Shown: positions 9,923-21,306, counted from the first letter of the stretch. The stretch is 64,000 nt of DNA from Candidatus Zixiibacteriota bacterium (GCA_024231855.1 JAAEQD010000243.1:101081-165080); one strand, 5' to 3'. Translations and numbers: made by a program. Notes: generated from the letters alone by a model not told the origin.

Positions 9923-11326
9923 ATGATGACTAATTTGCTGAATAATATATTATTGGCCAATGAGAGGTTTGATCTGTTCAGGCAAGGCGACCGTGTTCTC
10001 ATCGCCCTTTCCGGCGGGCCGGATTCGGTGGCTCTTCTTCATCTTCTGGGCCTATTACAGCATCAATGGAATCTGACAATTGCCGTCGCCCATGTCAATC
10101 ATTGCCTGCGTGAAGAGGCTGCCGGCGATCAACGATTCTGCCGGGTTCTTAGCCGGGCGAATGGCTATAAGTTTCATTCGAAGAAGGTTGATATTCCGGT
10201 TCGTGCCAAAAAGTTAAAAATCGGTTTCGAACAAGCCGGCCGTGAAGCACGCTATGGTTTTTTTCAGAGATTGTGCGAAAAATTCGACTATACTAGAATC
10301 GCTACGGCGCATACCGCGGATGACAGCGCTGAAACGTTTCTACTGAATCTAATCCGTGGAGCCAACTTCGGCGGTCTGGGCGGCATACCCCCGAAGCGGA
10401 ATAATATTATCAGGCCGCTAATTGAGTCGCCGAAGGCCGAAATTCTTGAATTTCTCAAACTAAATGGTTTATCTTACAGAATCGATGAAAGCAATCGTGA
10501 TAATACTCAAAGTCGCAACTTGATACGCAATAAGATAATACCGGTGCTTAGGAATATTAACGCCAAGGCTTCAAGGCATATCGCCCGGGCTGGGAGAGAT
10601 ATAAGTATCGGATACGGCTTTCTTGAAGATGAAGTCGAAAAGCTGTATCAAAAGTGTCTGGTGAATGAGTCTAACACGCAAATAACTCTTGACTTAGAGA
10701 AACTGCCAACCTATTATGACAGTTTAAGGTCATGGATTCTGTTAAGGGCTTATTTTCACTTAACAGATGATAATAAACGCCCGGATTCCACCAAAATAGA
10801 AAGGGCTGTCAATCTTTCAAGGAGGGGAGCGGTAACGCTTCTGGGTTCCGGTATAATCGTATCGAATCATGCCGGCAAGTTAATTTTATGTCGACCCCTT
10901 GAGCAGGTTAAACGTATAAGGCTCAGAAGAAATAGCAAAACCAAATTAACAGATTCCGGTTTGGCGATCCAAGTCGAGATCATTGATGGGTTTAGCGTAA
11001 AAGATATTGAAAAAGGGAATGATGAGAGTATCGCTTTTCTGGATAATGATAAAGTAAGCAAGTTAACCGTCCGGGGTTTTATCGAAGGAGATAAATTCCA
11101 GCCATTGGGTATGAGAGGAACAAAAAAAGTCGCGGATTATCTCAACGATAAAGGTGTACCTCTTGTCTTTAAAAAATCGATACCGATAGTATTATCAAAT
11201 GATGATATTATCTGGATCGCCGGCTATGGGATCGCGGAAAAGTTTAAGGTAACCGTTAAGACCAGTAAAGTGTTGAAGATTCAAATGTTAAGAGATATGG
11301 TGATTAATGAAAGTACTTATTTCTGA
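9923..11326 (+). CDS. tilS: tRNA(Ile)-lysidine synthetase
   Basis: SGGPDS PP-loop, HVNHCLR, RNLIRNKIIP. Confidence 0.93.
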   Translation: MMTNLLNNILLANERFDLFRQGDRVLIALSGGPDSVALLHLLGLLQHQWNLTIAVAHVNHCLREEAAGDQRFCRVLSRANGYKFHSKKVDIPVRAKKLKIGFEQAGREARYGFFQRLCEKFDYTRIATAHTADDSAETFLLNLIRGANFGGLGGIPPKRNNIIRPLIESPKAEILEFLKLNGLSYRIDESNRDNTQSRNLIRNKIIPVLRNINAKASRHIARAGRDISIGYGFLEDEVEKLYQKCLVNESNTQITLDLEKLPTYYDSLRSWILLRAYFHLTDDNKRPDSTKIERAVNLSRRGAVTLLGSGIIVSNHAGKLILCRPLEQVKRIRLRRNSKTKLTDSGLAIQVEIIDGFSVKDIEKGNDESIAFLDNDKVSKLTVRGFIEGDKFQPLGMRGTKKVADYLNDKGVPLVFKKSIPIVLSNDDIIWIAGYGIAEKFKVTVKTSKVLKIQMLRDMVINESTYF

Positions 11327-11831
11327 AAAAAAACTCGCCGCCAAAGTGAAAGCTCTGGCTAAACAAATAAGAAATGATTATGAAGGCGAGGTTCCGATTT
11401 TTTGCGGTATACTTAAGGGTAGCTTCTTATTTATGGCTGATCTTGTCAGGGAATACGCTAGTGAATGCGAAATCGATTTTATGGCCGTTTCAAGTTATGG
11501 CAATGCTAAAAAAGGATCAGGTGTCGTTCGCCTGATTAAGGATTTACATATAAATGTCAAACAGAGACATATTCTGATAATCGAAGACATAATCGATTCC
11601 GGTTTGACATCGACTTATATAAAGCAATACCTGAAGTTGAGAAAACCGAAGTCCGTTGAGTTTGTAACTTTACTGGACAAGTCTGAAGCACGCAAGGTAA
11701 AAATCGATATTAAATACGTGGGTTTTAATATCCCCAATAAATTCGTTATTGGGTACGGTTTGGATTACGCGGAAAAATACAGGCAATTGCCCTATATAGC
11801 TGAATGTGAAGATGAAGAGAGGCTGAAGTGA
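11307..11831 (+). CDS. hpt: hypoxanthine phosphoribosyltransferase
   Basis: [45 protein letters not shown]. Confidence 0.95.
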   Translation: MKVLISEKKLAAKVKALAKQIRNDYEGEVPIFCGILKGSFLFMADLVREYASECEIDFMAVSSYGNAKKGSGVVRLIKDLHINVKQRHILIIEDIIDSGLTSTYIKQYLKLRKPKSVEFVTLLDKSEARKVKIDIKYVGFNIPNKFVIGYGLDYAEKYRQLPYIAECEDEERLK

Positions 11832-13768
11832 ATTTAAATAAATTGAATCGTGACGGGTCCGATAAAAACGACCGCAAACCAGGTAAACAATCAGGCGGAG
11901 GTCCTGAATTCAAATGGCAGAAAAATATCCGCCCGCTCATCTTTTGGGCTGTCATTTTTATGGCCGTGCTTTTATTCTACCAGGTATTTGTAGGTGGCAA
12001 TCAAGACTATATTGAGGTTAATTACACCGAGTTTATCGATCAGATCAAAGCCGATAATGTTGTCAAAGCCGTTTTTATCGATAAAGAGATCAAGGGCGAA
12101 TTTCTTGATACTTTTACTAAAACCGTTAATGGCCGAACCGTTACCGGGAAAAAATTCAGATCGAGGGTGGCTTTAGAGGATCGTAATTTAATTCCTCTTC
12201 TGCAAGAACATAAGGTCATAATAGAGGCTGAAACATCCCAGCATTGGGGAGGTTTATTGATTACGGCCTTGCCCTGGTTGATTTTGGTTTTCTGGATGAT
12301 GTTCATGCTTCGCCAAATGCAGGGTGGAGGACCGAAAGGACTGTTTTCATTCGGCAAATCGCGAGCCAAACTTCTAACCGGCCAACGCGTCAAGGTAACA
12401 TTCAATGATGTTGCCGGCGCCGATGAAGCCAAACAGGAGCTTCAGGAGATTATCGAATTTCTGAAAGACCCGGCCAAGTTCCAGAAACTTGGCGGTAAAA
12501 TTCCCAAAGGCGCTTTGTTATTGGGGCCTCCCGGTTCGGGTAAAACTTTAATGGCTCGAGCAGTTGCGGGTGAGGCCGGAGTGCCGTTTTTCTCGATGTC
12601 GGGTTCCGATTTTGTCGAGATGTTCGTGGGCGTGGGAGCCTCACGTGTCCGCGATTTGTTCGAACAGGGCAAGAAAAACGCGCCTTGCATTATTTTTATC
12701 GATGAAATCGACGCCGTCGGACGCCATCGGGGTGCCGGCCTAGGCGGAGGGCATGATGAGCGCGAGCAAACGCTGAATCAACTTCTGGTTGAGATGGACG
12801 GTTTCGAATCCAATGAAGGCGTGATCCTGTTGGCGGCCACAAACCGTCCTGATGTTCTTGACCCGGCCTTGCTTCGTCCGGGACGTTTCGACAGACAAAT
12901 CGTAGTCGATCAGCCGGATGTGAAAGGTCGTGAGGGAATTCTGAAAGTTCATATTCGCAAAATCAATATTCATGATAAAGTAGATATGAAAGTTCTGGCT
13001 CGGGGCACTCCCGGGCTATCGGGGGCCGATCTGGCCAATTTGGTCAATGAGGCAGCCCTTTTAGCCGCTCGCAAAAATCACGATCACGTAATGATGGATG
13101 ATTTCGAGGAGGCCAAAGACAAGGTGATGATGGGAACGGAACGGCGGTCGATGGTGATATCGCCCGAAGAGAAAAAGACAACTGCTTATCACGAGGCGGG
13201 CCATGCCCTGGTGGGTAAGCTTATTCCTGGTTCCGATCCGATTCACAAAGTTACGATTATTCCCCGAGGTATGGCATTGGGAGTCACTCATTACTTGCCG
13301 GTGGATGAGAAACATAACCTGTCGAAGGATTACCTCGAAATTAAACTGGTGCATCTTTTAGGCGGTCGGGTCGCTGAGTTGCTCATTTTTGATCAATTAA
13401 CGACAGGCGCCGGCAATGACCTCGAACAGGCAACGAACCTGGCCCGGAAGATGGTCTGCAATTGGGGTATGTCCGATAAAATAGGACCATTGACTTTCGG
13501 CAAAAAGCAGGAGCATATTTTCCTGGGCAAGGAAATTTCCCAAGCGCGAGATTATTCCGAACAAACGGCGCTTGAAATCGATAGTGAAATAAAGAAGATC
13601 GTCGTTAAATCTCTGGAGAAAGCCGAGGAGTTGCTTTCCCGGAATACAGATAAATTGCATGTAGTGGCTCAGGCATTGCTGGAGAAAGAATGCCTCACCG
13701 GTGAGCAAATCGATGATATATTAGAGGAGTTTGATCAAGCTGAAAAGGTCACCGAAGAAAAAGATTGA
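11828..13768 (+). CDS. ftsH: ATP-dependent zinc metalloprotease FtsH
   Basis: [19 protein letters not shown] motifs, HEAGH. Confidence 0.98.
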   Translation: MNLNKLNRDGSDKNDRKPGKQSGGGPEFKWQKNIRPLIFWAVIFMAVLLFYQVFVGGNQDYIEVNYTEFIDQIKADNVVKAVFIDKEIKGEFLDTFTKTVNGRTVTGKKFRSRVALEDRNLIPLLQEHKVIIEAETSQHWGGLLITALPWLILVFWMMFMLRQMQGGGPKGLFSFGKSRAKLLTGQRVKVTFNDVAGADEAKQELQEIIEFLKDPAKFQKLGGKIPKGALLLGPPGSGKTLMARAVAGEAGVPFFSMSGSDFVEMFVGVGASRVRDLFEQGKKNAPCIIFIDEIDAVGRHRGAGLGGGHDEREQTLNQLLVEMDGFESNEGVILLAATNRPDVLDPALLRPGRFDRQIVVDQPDVKGREGILKVHIRKINIHDKVDMKVLARGTPGLSGADLANLVNEAALLAARKNHDHVMMDDFEEAKDKVMMGTERRSMVISPEEKKTTAYHEAGHALVGKLIPGSDPIHKVTIIPRGMALGVTHYLPVDEKHNLSKDYLEIKLVHLLGGRVAELLIFDQLTTGAGNDLEQATNLARKMVCNWGMSDKIGPLTFGKKQEHIFLGKEISQARDYSEQTALEIDSEIKKIVVKSLEKAEELLSRNTDKLHVVAQALLEKECLTGEQIDDILEEFDQAEKVTEEKD

Positions 13769-14321
13769 TAAAGATACTATTCAGAGGGGATTCAGGTTAG
13801 TACTCAAAGGATTGGGCATTGATTCAAAATCTGAGGGGCTTAAAGACACTCCCCGCCGCATGGCCGAGTTTTACGAGCAGTTCTTTTCGGGTCTTCAGCG
13901 AAATCCTCGCGAAAAACTGAAATTATATCGGGCGGAAAATCGCGATGAAATGATTATTGCCAAGGATATTCATTTCTTCTCGATGTGTGAACATCATTTT
14001 TTACCGTTTTTCGGTTATGTTCATATCGCCTATATTCCCGAAAATAACACGATCACCGGCTTTTCAAGATTGGTTGAGGTTGTCGAGGCAATCGCCAAGA
14101 GGCCTCAGATTCAGGAGAGAATGACGACCGAAATCGCCGAGGTCCTAATGGATGTTCTTCACCCCAAAGGAGTTCTGGTTATTGTCGAAGCTGAGCAATT
14201 ATGTTTGACAATGAGGGGCTTTGGCCAGCCCGGCGTTAAAACAGTCAGTTCTGCCGTTAGGGGAGCATTGAGAAAAAACGCGACTCGCGAAGAAGCGCTA
14301 TTATTAATTAAATCTCCATAG
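13731..14321 (+). CDS. folE: GTP cyclohydrolase I (start codon uncertain)
   Basis: [36 protein letters not shown]. Confidence 0.95.
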   Translation: MIKLKRSPKKKIDKDTIQRGFRLVLKGLGIDSKSEGLKDTPRRMAEFYEQFFSGLQRNPREKLKLYRAENRDEMIIAKDIHFFSMCEHHFLPFFGYVHIAYIPENNTITGFSRLVEVVEAIAKRPQIQERMTTEIAEVLMDVLHPKGVLVIVEAEQLCLTMRGFGQPGVKTVSSAVRGALRKNATREEALLLIKSP

Positions 14322-14366
14322 ATCCCGCCGCGCGTGGTAGCTGGAGATAATTCAGGTCAATTATAT

Positions 14367-15203
14367 ATGAATGATAGAACTACTAAAATGAGCCTGCCTA
14401 TTGGTAAACGACCCTTGGTTATGGGTATACTGAATGTAACCCCGGATTCGTTTTCCGATGGAGGTACTTACTATAATGCCGAAATGGCCGCCGCCCACGC
14501 GCTTCTAATGGCCGAGCAAGGCGCCGATATAATCGATATCGGCGGTGAATCATCCCGACCCGGAGCCAGGGCTATCGATACAACCGAAGAGATTGACCGA
14601 ATTCTGCCAGTTCTGGAAAAACTCAAAGGCAAATTGAGTATCCCTAAATCAATCGATACCCGCCGGTCCGAAGTTGCCCGCGAAGCCTGCCAGGCGGGCG
14701 CCTCTATAATTAATGATATCTCCGGCCTGACTCACGATGAGAAATTAGCCGAAGTAGCCGTTGATATGAAATCTTATTTAATCTTAATGCATATGCGTGG
14801 TACACCGGAAAACATGCAGAATGATACTCATTATGGTAATCTTATCGGAGAAATATCCGATTTCTTATTAAAAGCGGCCGACAAGGCGATTGCTCTGGGT
14901 GTTTCGCGCGAGAAGATTATTATTGATCCCGGAATAGGATTCGGCAAAACCGTAGAGCATAATTTTAGCATCGTAAAACATATTCGAAGTCTGGCCGGGC
15001 TGGGATTTCCGGTTCTGATTGGTGCCTCACGGAAATCATTTATCGGCAAAACGCTTGGCCAGGATGTCGGCGATAGGCTGGAGGGCTCGTTGGCCGCGGC
15101 TGTCAGCGCGGTTATAAACGGCGCTTCCATAGTCAGGGTACATGATGTTTTACCGACTGTAAAAGCTTTGAAGATAGTCGATAAAATTATAGAGGCGGTC
15201 TAA
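14367..15203 (+). CDS. folP: dihydropteroate synthase
   Basis: VMGILNVTPDSFSDGG, IDIGGESSRPGA, DPGIGFGK. Confidence 0.96.
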   Translation: MNDRTTKMSLPIGKRPLVMGILNVTPDSFSDGGTYYNAEMAAAHALLMAEQGADIIDIGGESSRPGARAIDTTEEIDRILPVLEKLKGKLSIPKSIDTRRSEVAREACQAGASIINDISGLTHDEKLAEVAVDMKSYLILMHMRGTPENMQNDTHYGNLIGEISDFLLKAADKAIALGVSREKIIIDPGIGFGKTVEHNFSIVKHIRSLAGLGFPVLIGASRKSFIGKTLGQDVGDRLEGSLAAAVSAVINGASIVRVHDVLPTVKALKIVDKIIEAV

Positions 15204-15967
15204 TGACTATTTTCCATATTGGTTTTTTAGAATTCACGTTACTCGATCTTTTCGACGTTCTTATCGTGGGCTTCTTTTTCTATCGATTTCTGCTGGTATT
15301 GCGTGGCGCCCGGTCGCTCCAGCTTCTAATCGGGCTGGTATTTTTCTTCACCGTGGGTCTGGTAGCGTTCTGGCTTAAGCTTTCTATGGTAACGTGGTTT
15401 ATATCCAATATCGCGACGGTCGGGATTATCGTGATAGTCGTAATACTTCAACCGGAACTCAGACGCGCCTTCGCCAGGTTTGGCCAGAATCGGTTTTTAC
15501 GCCTGCTTTTGAGAAGCGAATCCAAGGGTGCGGTCGATGATATAATCAGGGCCGCCGAGAAGCTATCCGATATGCATTACGGCGCCTTAATAGTTCTGGA
15601 AAATAATGTCCGATTGACTAATATAGTCGATAGCGGCAAAATGCTGAATGCGATGGTATCGCAGGAAATTCTTCAGAGTATTTTCACGCCTTATACTCCT
15701 CTCCATGACGGCGCGGTAATTATCAAGGGCGATCAAGTGATAGCCGCCAGCTGTACTTTGCCGTTGTCTCAAAATCCGGCCTATCATCGGCTTCACGGCA
15801 TGCGGCATAAAGCCGCCGTTGGCGCTACAGAAGAAACTGACGCGTTCGCTATCGTAATCAGCGAGGAAACCGGTCAGATCTCTTATGCCTCAAAGGGCAA
15901 ACTATACCGCGATGTTCGTTTACAAGAACTGAAATCAATCATACAAGAACTTTTTATCAGTCAATAG
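15203..15967 (+). CDS. cdaA: diadenylate cyclase CdaA
   Basis: TM region + DisA_N motifs LHDGAVII and GMRHKAAVGATEETDA. Confidence 0.93.
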   Translation: MTIFHIGFLEFTLLDLFDVLIVGFFFYRFLLVLRGARSLQLLIGLVFFFTVGLVAFWLKLSMVTWFISNIATVGIIVIVVILQPELRRAFARFGQNRFLRLLLRSESKGAVDDIIRAAEKLSDMHYGALIVLENNVRLTNIVDSGKMLNAMVSQEILQSIFTPYTPLHDGAVIIKGDQVIAASCTLPLSQNPAYHRLHGMRHKAAVGATEETDAFAIVISEETGQISYASKGKLYRDVRLQELKSIIQELFISQ

Positions 15968-15970
15968 AAG

Positions 15971-16954
15971 ATGTTTGTCGATTACGCCGAAATCGAAGTG
16001 CAAGCCGGCAACGGCGGTAACGGTCATGTTAGTTTCCATCGGGAAAAATACATAACCAAAGGTGGTCCGGATGGCGGTGACGGTGGTCGAGGCGGTCATA
16101 TCCTGATCGTGGCCGATGAGAATATGTCGACTCTACTCGATTTCAAACATAAGAAGCGATTCAAAGCCAAATCGGGCGGCAGGGGCGGCAAATCCAATAA
16201 GACCGGCCGCAGCGCCGATGATATCGTTATCAAATTGCCTCCCGGTACCCTGGTAAAAGATCTGGACACGGGCGAGCTCATAGTCGATTTGAAACCGGGC
16301 GGAAAGCCGGTAATTATCGCCACCGGCGGCAAGGGCGGCAAAGGTAATGCTCGCTTTAAATCATCAACCAATCAGACTCCGCGTAAGGCATTACCGGGGC
16401 AGCCGGGCCAATTTAGAAAACTCGAACTGGAATTGAAATTGATTGCCGACGTCGGCCTGGTGGGCTATCCCAACGCGGGTAAATCGACGCTTCTGGCGCG
16501 GGTATCGGATGCCCAGCCTAAAATCGCTAATTATCCTTTCACCACGCTGGTGCCGAACCTGGGCATTGTCAGAACATCCAAATACAGAAGTTTCGTGGTA
16601 GCGGATATTCCAGGTGTAATCGAAGGCGCTCATTCGGGTAGAGGTTTGGGTTTGGAATTTCTCAGGCATATTCAGCGAACTCGAGTACTTGTTTTTTTAA
16701 TCGAATGCCTGGATGATGATCCAATGATCTCATTTAATATGCTGCGGGCTGAATTGGGATTATTCGATCCAACGCTTTTGGATAAGCCGTTAGTGGTAGC
16801 AGTTAATAAAATCGATCTTCTTGATAAAAAGGCGAGAAAGATGTTCAATTCAATACCATCTGAATGGCTGAAAATATCCGCCGTTTCCGGCGAAAACGTC
16901 GATGATCTAATCAACAATATAACCAAATTGGTTTTCGAGGATAAACGTGTCTGA
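15971..16954 (+). CDS. obg: GTPase Obg
   Basis: Glycine-rich OBG domain, GYPNAGKSTLL, DIPGVIEGAHSGRGLG. Confidence 0.97.
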   Translation: MFVDYAEIEVQAGNGGNGHVSFHREKYITKGGPDGGDGGRGGHILIVADENMSTLLDFKHKKRFKAKSGGRGGKSNKTGRSADDIVIKLPPGTLVKDLDTGELIVDLKPGGKPVIIATGGKGGKGNARFKSSTNQTPRKALPGQPGQFRKLELELKLIADVGLVGYPNAGKSTLLARVSDAQPKIANYPFTTLVPNLGIVRTSKYRSFVVADIPGVIEGAHSGRGLGLEFLRHIQRTRVLVFLIECLDDDPMISFNMLRAELGLFDPTLLDKPLVVAVNKIDLLDKKARKMFNSIPSEWLKISAVSGENVDDLINNITKLVFEDKRV

Positions 16955-18050
16955 GGTTGAGACTAAATTCGCTTTGATGCTTGCCCAGACCAATGGTATC
17001 GGTCCGGTAAAATACCAGGAACTGACAAAACGCTTTCGTAACTACGACAGCCTCGTCGCCGAAGGCAATCCGGATATACTTCAGGACTGCGGATTATCGA
17101 GCCGGCTGGCCGGTAAACTAAAAAAATTCGACAATTGGAATTTAATAGATAAGATATTGGAGCAAGCAGAACAATTTAACGTTGAAATAATTTGCCTGGG
17201 GCAATCGGCATACCCTGAAGCATTGACCAATATCTATTCTCCGCCCCCAATTCTATACATCAAGGGGGATAAGGATTACCTGGATAAACCGGCTGTGGCG
17301 ATTGTCGGTTCGCGAACGCCAACGGCTTATGGCCGTTCCATGGCATCGAAAATAACAGCGGTTCTGGCCGCTCGTGGATTAGTGATAATTTCCGGGCTGG
17401 CCTGGGGTATAGATGCCGAAGCGCATAAGGCCGCCCTGGATGCCGGCGGCGCTACCGGGGCAGTATTTGGCTGCGGAATCGATAATATCTATCCCGGCGA
17501 TCATCGGGACCTGGCCGAGAAAATTCTTAAACGAGGTTTTTGGATTTCTGAATTTCCATTTGGCACCGATCCTGAAAGACATAATTTCCCCCGCCGCAAT
17601 CGAATCATATCAGGATTATCTAATGCGGTCGTGATAGTCGAGGCGGCCGCCAGATCGGGGGCTTTGGTAACCGCTAATATCGCCGCCGATCAGGGCAAGG
17701 ATGTGTTTGCTGTTCCCGGTCAGGCCGATAATCCAAAAAGCGATGGCACAATCAGTCTGATAAAGCAGGGCGCGTTCGTGGCGACATCCGCCGACGATAT
17801 CCTCGAATCACTGGGGTGGGAGATATCCGAGAAAAGCAAAATATCGAAAAATGGCCCGAAGCCTGTTGATATTAACCTTGATTCCGATGAACAGAAAGTA
17901 TGCGATTTGATCGGCAACGGACCGCTTCATTTCGATGAACTAGTGAGGCATTTCAATTATCCATCGGCCAGAATTTCGGCCATATTGCTCAAACTCGAAT
18001 TGGCCGGATTGGTGGCTAGAAGACCAGGAAATTATCTGGCAAGGACTTGA
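16947..18050 (+). CDS. dprA: DNA processing protein DprA
   Basis: AIVGSRTPTAYGRSMA, ISGLAWGIDAEAHKAAL, Rossmann-like fold motifs. Confidence 0.95.
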   Translation: MSEVETKFALMLAQTNGIGPVKYQELTKRFRNYDSLVAEGNPDILQDCGLSSRLAGKLKKFDNWNLIDKILEQAEQFNVEIICLGQSAYPEALTNIYSPPPILYIKGDKDYLDKPAVAIVGSRTPTAYGRSMASKITAVLAARGLVIISGLAWGIDAEAHKAALDAGGATGAVFGCGIDNIYPGDHRDLAEKILKRGFWISEFPFGTDPERHNFPRRNRIISGLSNAVVIVEAAARSGALVTANIAADQGKDVFAVPGQADNPKSDGTISLIKQGAFVATSADDILESLGWEISEKSKISKNGPKPVDINLDSDEQKVCDLIGNGPLHFDELVRHFNYPSARISAILLKLELAGLVARRPGNYLART

Positions 18051-18052
18051 CT

Positions 18053-18319
18053 ATGGTATCGCGGGAAGTTACAATTGTTAATAAACTGGGTCTGCACGCG
18101 CGGCCGGCAGCTCAATTGGTTAAAACCGCCGGCGGATTCTCCTCAGAGATATATTTTAAGAAGGGTAATCTTGAAGTCAACGGCAAGAGTATAATGGGTG
18201 TTATGATGTTAGCTGCTGAAATGGGCGCCCAAATAACTATTACCGCCGATGGTGATGATGAACAAGAAGCTTTGGAAGCGTTGGTCCTGGTGTTTGCCGG
18301 GAAATTCGGTGAAGAATAA
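18053..18319 (+). CDS. ptsH: phosphocarrier protein HPr
   Basis: LGLHARPAAQLV (His15) and NGKSIMGVM (Ser46). Confidence 0.94.
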   Translation: MVSREVTIVNKLGLHARPAAQLVKTAGGFSSEIYFKKGNLEVNGKSIMGVMMLAAEMGAQITITADGDDEQEALEALVLVFAGKFGEE

Positions 18320-20113
18320 ATGAAACAAGTCATTGAGCAACATTCTCTGAAAGGCATGGCTGCCTCGCCGGGTATTATAATCGGCAGGGCGGTGGTTCTT
18401 CAGAAAGATAAACTGGATATAAAACCTGTACCCGTAAGCTCGACCGAGGTTCAAAAGGAAATCAACGAGTTCAATCAGGCGATTGCCCGGGTTAAAAAGG
18501 ATCTCCTGAATATGTCGGCGGCTGTCAGTAAGCGGTTAGGCTCCGATTACGCCCGCATATTCGAGACTCAGGCAATGATCGCCGATGATCCGGTTATTAA
18601 CGCCAAAGTAGTAGAGCTAATTGAAAAAGAGAATCTGCAAGGCGCGTATCTTTATTATCAGCAAATCGATGAGGTGGTTAAGCAATTGTCACGATCCTCC
18701 GATCGCTATCTTAAAGAGCGAATCCTGGATATCAATTCGGTTTGCAACAGGCTTATCCGCGTGCTTCAAGGAGCCAAGAAATCGGTTGTTCAGGAGACTA
18801 AAGGTCCCACTGTAGTAATCGCGAAATATTTATCTCCTGCCGACTTGCTTGGTTTTTCGGTTCGTAAGACGGTCGGATTTGCCCTGGAATTGGGCGGTGT
18901 CACATCACATACCTCGCTTCTGGCTAAATCACTGAATCTGCCGGCAATCGTCGGCATCGGTTCAGATCTGAATAAGATCAATACCGGAAACCGGGTGATT
19001 ATGGATGGTTATTCGGGAAAGCTTATCGTTAATCCTCGGCCGGATATGAGACAACGATTCCGGGATCGTCGAAAAACGCTGGCCAATATAAATCTGCAAC
19101 TGGACAAGATCAAAGATGAGCCGGCCCTGACAAGGGATGGCCATCGATTGAAGGTTTACAATAATATCGAACTTCCCGCCGAAACAGGCAGGATTCTAAA
19201 ATCCGGAGCCGAAGGAATTGGCTTGTTCCGCACGGAATATCTGTATTTGGCCGATAACGCGATTCCCGATTTCGATAAGCAATACAAAGCTTATAAATCG
19301 GTTCTATCGAAAATGAGCGGGAATCCGGTTTTGATCAGAACGTTCGATATGGGCGGCGATAAATTCGCCGTAGATGATGTGCAGGCCGTCGATCCGAATC
19401 CATTCCTCGGCTGGCGGGCTATAAGGTTTTGTCTTGATCGGCCGCAGGTGTTTAAAACCCAATTAAAGGCATTGTTGAAAGCCTCGGTTCATGGCAACAT
19501 GGGAATAATGCTGCCGATGATTTCCAATCTGGATGAACTTTTGGAGGTCAAAGATATTATCGGGCAATGCAGGGTAGAGTTGGCCGGGGAAAATATCAAA
19601 ACTCGTGACAATATTCCGCTTGGCATAATGATCGAAGTTCCATCCGCGGTGATGATCGCGGAACATCTGGCGCAAGAAGTTGATTTCTTTTCAATTGGCA
19701 CCAACGATTTGATTCAATATACTCTGGCCGTTGATCGAACCAACAAGATGCTGACACATCTTTACCAGAGTTTTCATCCGGCTGTGCTGAAAATGATCGT
19801 CAAATCAATTGCCGCCGGACACAAATATGATATCAAAGTCGGTTTATGCGGAGAGATGGCTTCCGATCCTTACGCGATCATTATTTTGGCGGGTATGGGA
19901 ATCGATGAACTCTCCACCAGCTATCTCTCGACCGGTATGGTCAAGCAGATTATTCGAAACATCGATATTGAAAAAGCGCGCGATATGGCGGCTAAGGCGT
20001 GCTCGTTAAAATCGTCGTCTCAGGTTGAGGCATATCTCGTAAAAGAGGTCAACGCGAATTTTCCTGAAATTCTGCCTATAATAGATTTTATTAAAGGAGC
20101 CAATAATGGTTGA
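18320..20113 (+). CDS. ptsI: phosphoenolpyruvate-protein phosphotransferase (enzyme I)
   Basis: ELGGVTSHTSLLAKSLNLPAIVG, GIGLFRTEYLY, GLCGEMASDP. Confidence 0.96.
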   Translation: MKQVIEQHSLKGMAASPGIIIGRAVVLQKDKLDIKPVPVSSTEVQKEINEFNQAIARVKKDLLNMSAAVSKRLGSDYARIFETQAMIADDPVINAKVVELIEKENLQGAYLYYQQIDEVVKQLSRSSDRYLKERILDINSVCNRLIRVLQGAKKSVVQETKGPTVVIAKYLSPADLLGFSVRKTVGFALELGGVTSHTSLLAKSLNLPAIVGIGSDLNKINTGNRVIMDGYSGKLIVNPRPDMRQRFRDRRKTLANINLQLDKIKDEPALTRDGHRLKVYNNIELPAETGRILKSGAEGIGLFRTEYLYLADNAIPDFDKQYKAYKSVLSKMSGNPVLIRTFDMGGDKFAVDDVQAVDPNPFLGWRAIRFCLDRPQVFKTQLKALLKASVHGNMGIMLPMISNLDELLEVKDIIGQCRVELAGENIKTRDNIPLGIMIEVPSAVMIAEHLAQEVDFFSIGTNDLIQYTLAVDRTNKMLTHLYQSFHPAVLKMIVKSIAAGHKYDIKVGLCGEMASDPYAIIILAGMGIDELSTSYLSTGMVKQIIRNIDIEKARDMAAKACSLKSSSQVEAYLVKEVNANFPEILPIIDFIKGANNG

Positions 20114-20338
20114 TTTGTCGTTAAAAACGATTGATAAAAAGCTATTAACGATAAAAGCATTTAGGTGCTGGAACTATACACCGGGGGTGATAGTTTGTTA
20201 GCAAGGATGTTTTCACTGATACAATTGGCCGATTTTATCTCATATTATCCGGCCCTTTTAAATGGCGTTGATCCGACGCCGATAAAGTTAATCGAGTATT
20301 TAGGGATGAACTATCCGAGAATTAAGGAGATATCATGA
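20106..20338 (+). pseudogene. internally deleted bifunctional phosphoglucose/phosphomannose isomerase remnant
   Basis: ATG overlapping ptsI stop gives MVDLSLKTIDKKLLTIKAF...; a different frame (20165-20338) encodes VLELYTGGDSLLARMFSLIQLADFISYYPALLNGVDPTPIKLIEYLG, the conserved C-terminus of PGI/PMI SIS-family enzymes. Confidence 0.7.
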
Positions 20339-21306
20339 AAGCGATAATTCCTGTCGCGGGCATTGGCACCCGATTAAGACCGCATACTCATACTGCTCCA
20401 AAAGCGCTGCTTCATGTTGCGGGAAAGCCCATACTTGGACACATCATAGATGAGTTGATTGCTTATAACATCCGGGATATTGTATTTATAATAGGTTTTT
20501 TAGGCGATCAGATAATTGAGTATGTGAAGGAAAACTATAATATCAAAGCCAGTTTTATCGAACAAAAAGAGTTAAAAGGATTAGGTTGGGCTATTCATCT
20601 GGCCCAGGAGCATATAATCGACGAACCGATATTGATTATTCTGGGTGATACGATATTCGAAATGAACTTAACCGAGGTCTTGAGAAGTGAATACGATTCG
20701 ATAGGTACCAAGGAAGTTGAGGATCCCAAGCGATTCGGTATCGCCGAAACGGATGGCAAATTTATCACCAAACTCGTCGAAAAACCCGAAAAGCCGACTT
20801 CGAATCTGGCTTTGGTCGGGCTTTACTATATAAAATCTACCGAATTATTCGGTCGATGCCTGGAGGAACTGGTAGCGAAGAATATAGTTACTCGAGGCGA
20901 ATACCAATTGACCGATGCCCTGGGTTTGATGCTAAGGCATAAATGCCCCATAACCACTTTCAATGTTGATGGCTGGTATGATTGCGGCAAGAAAGAGAGC
21001 CTTCTGGAGACTAATCGTTATCTGCTAACCCAAATTAAAACTATCAACGGCCGTTCCGATGTAATCGTTATACCGCCTGTCTATGTCTCTCCATCAGCTA
21101 AGATTAAAAACTCGGTTATAGGCCCATATGTAAGTATCGCCGATGAGGCGGTTATTGAATCCAGTGTAATTAAGGATTCAATTATTTCGTCTAACGCCGA
21201 AGTCAGGCATTGTCTCCTGGATTCATCTCTTGTAGGCAGTTGTTCCTCGTATATCGGCCATTACCATAAATTGAATCTGGGAGACAGTTCCGAAATAGGA
21301 GTTTAA
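20335..21306 (+). CDS. sugar nucleotidyltransferase (RmlA/GlmU-like)
   Basis: PVAGIGTRLRPHTHTAPKALLHVAGKPIL; left-handed-helix-like C-term. Confidence 0.9.
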   Translation: MKAIIPVAGIGTRLRPHTHTAPKALLHVAGKPILGHIIDELIAYNIRDIVFIIGFLGDQIIEYVKENYNIKASFIEQKELKGLGWAIHLAQEHIIDEPILIILGDTIFEMNLTEVLRSEYDSIGTKEVEDPKRFGIAETDGKFITKLVEKPEKPTSNLALVGLYYIKSTELFGRCLEELVAKNIVTRGEYQLTDALGLMLRHKCPITTFNVDGWYDCGKKESLLETNRYLLTQIKTINGRSDVIVIPPVYVSPSAKIKNSVIGPYVSIADEAVIESSVIKDSIISSNAEVRHCLLDSSLVGSCSSYIGHYHKLNLGDSSEIGV

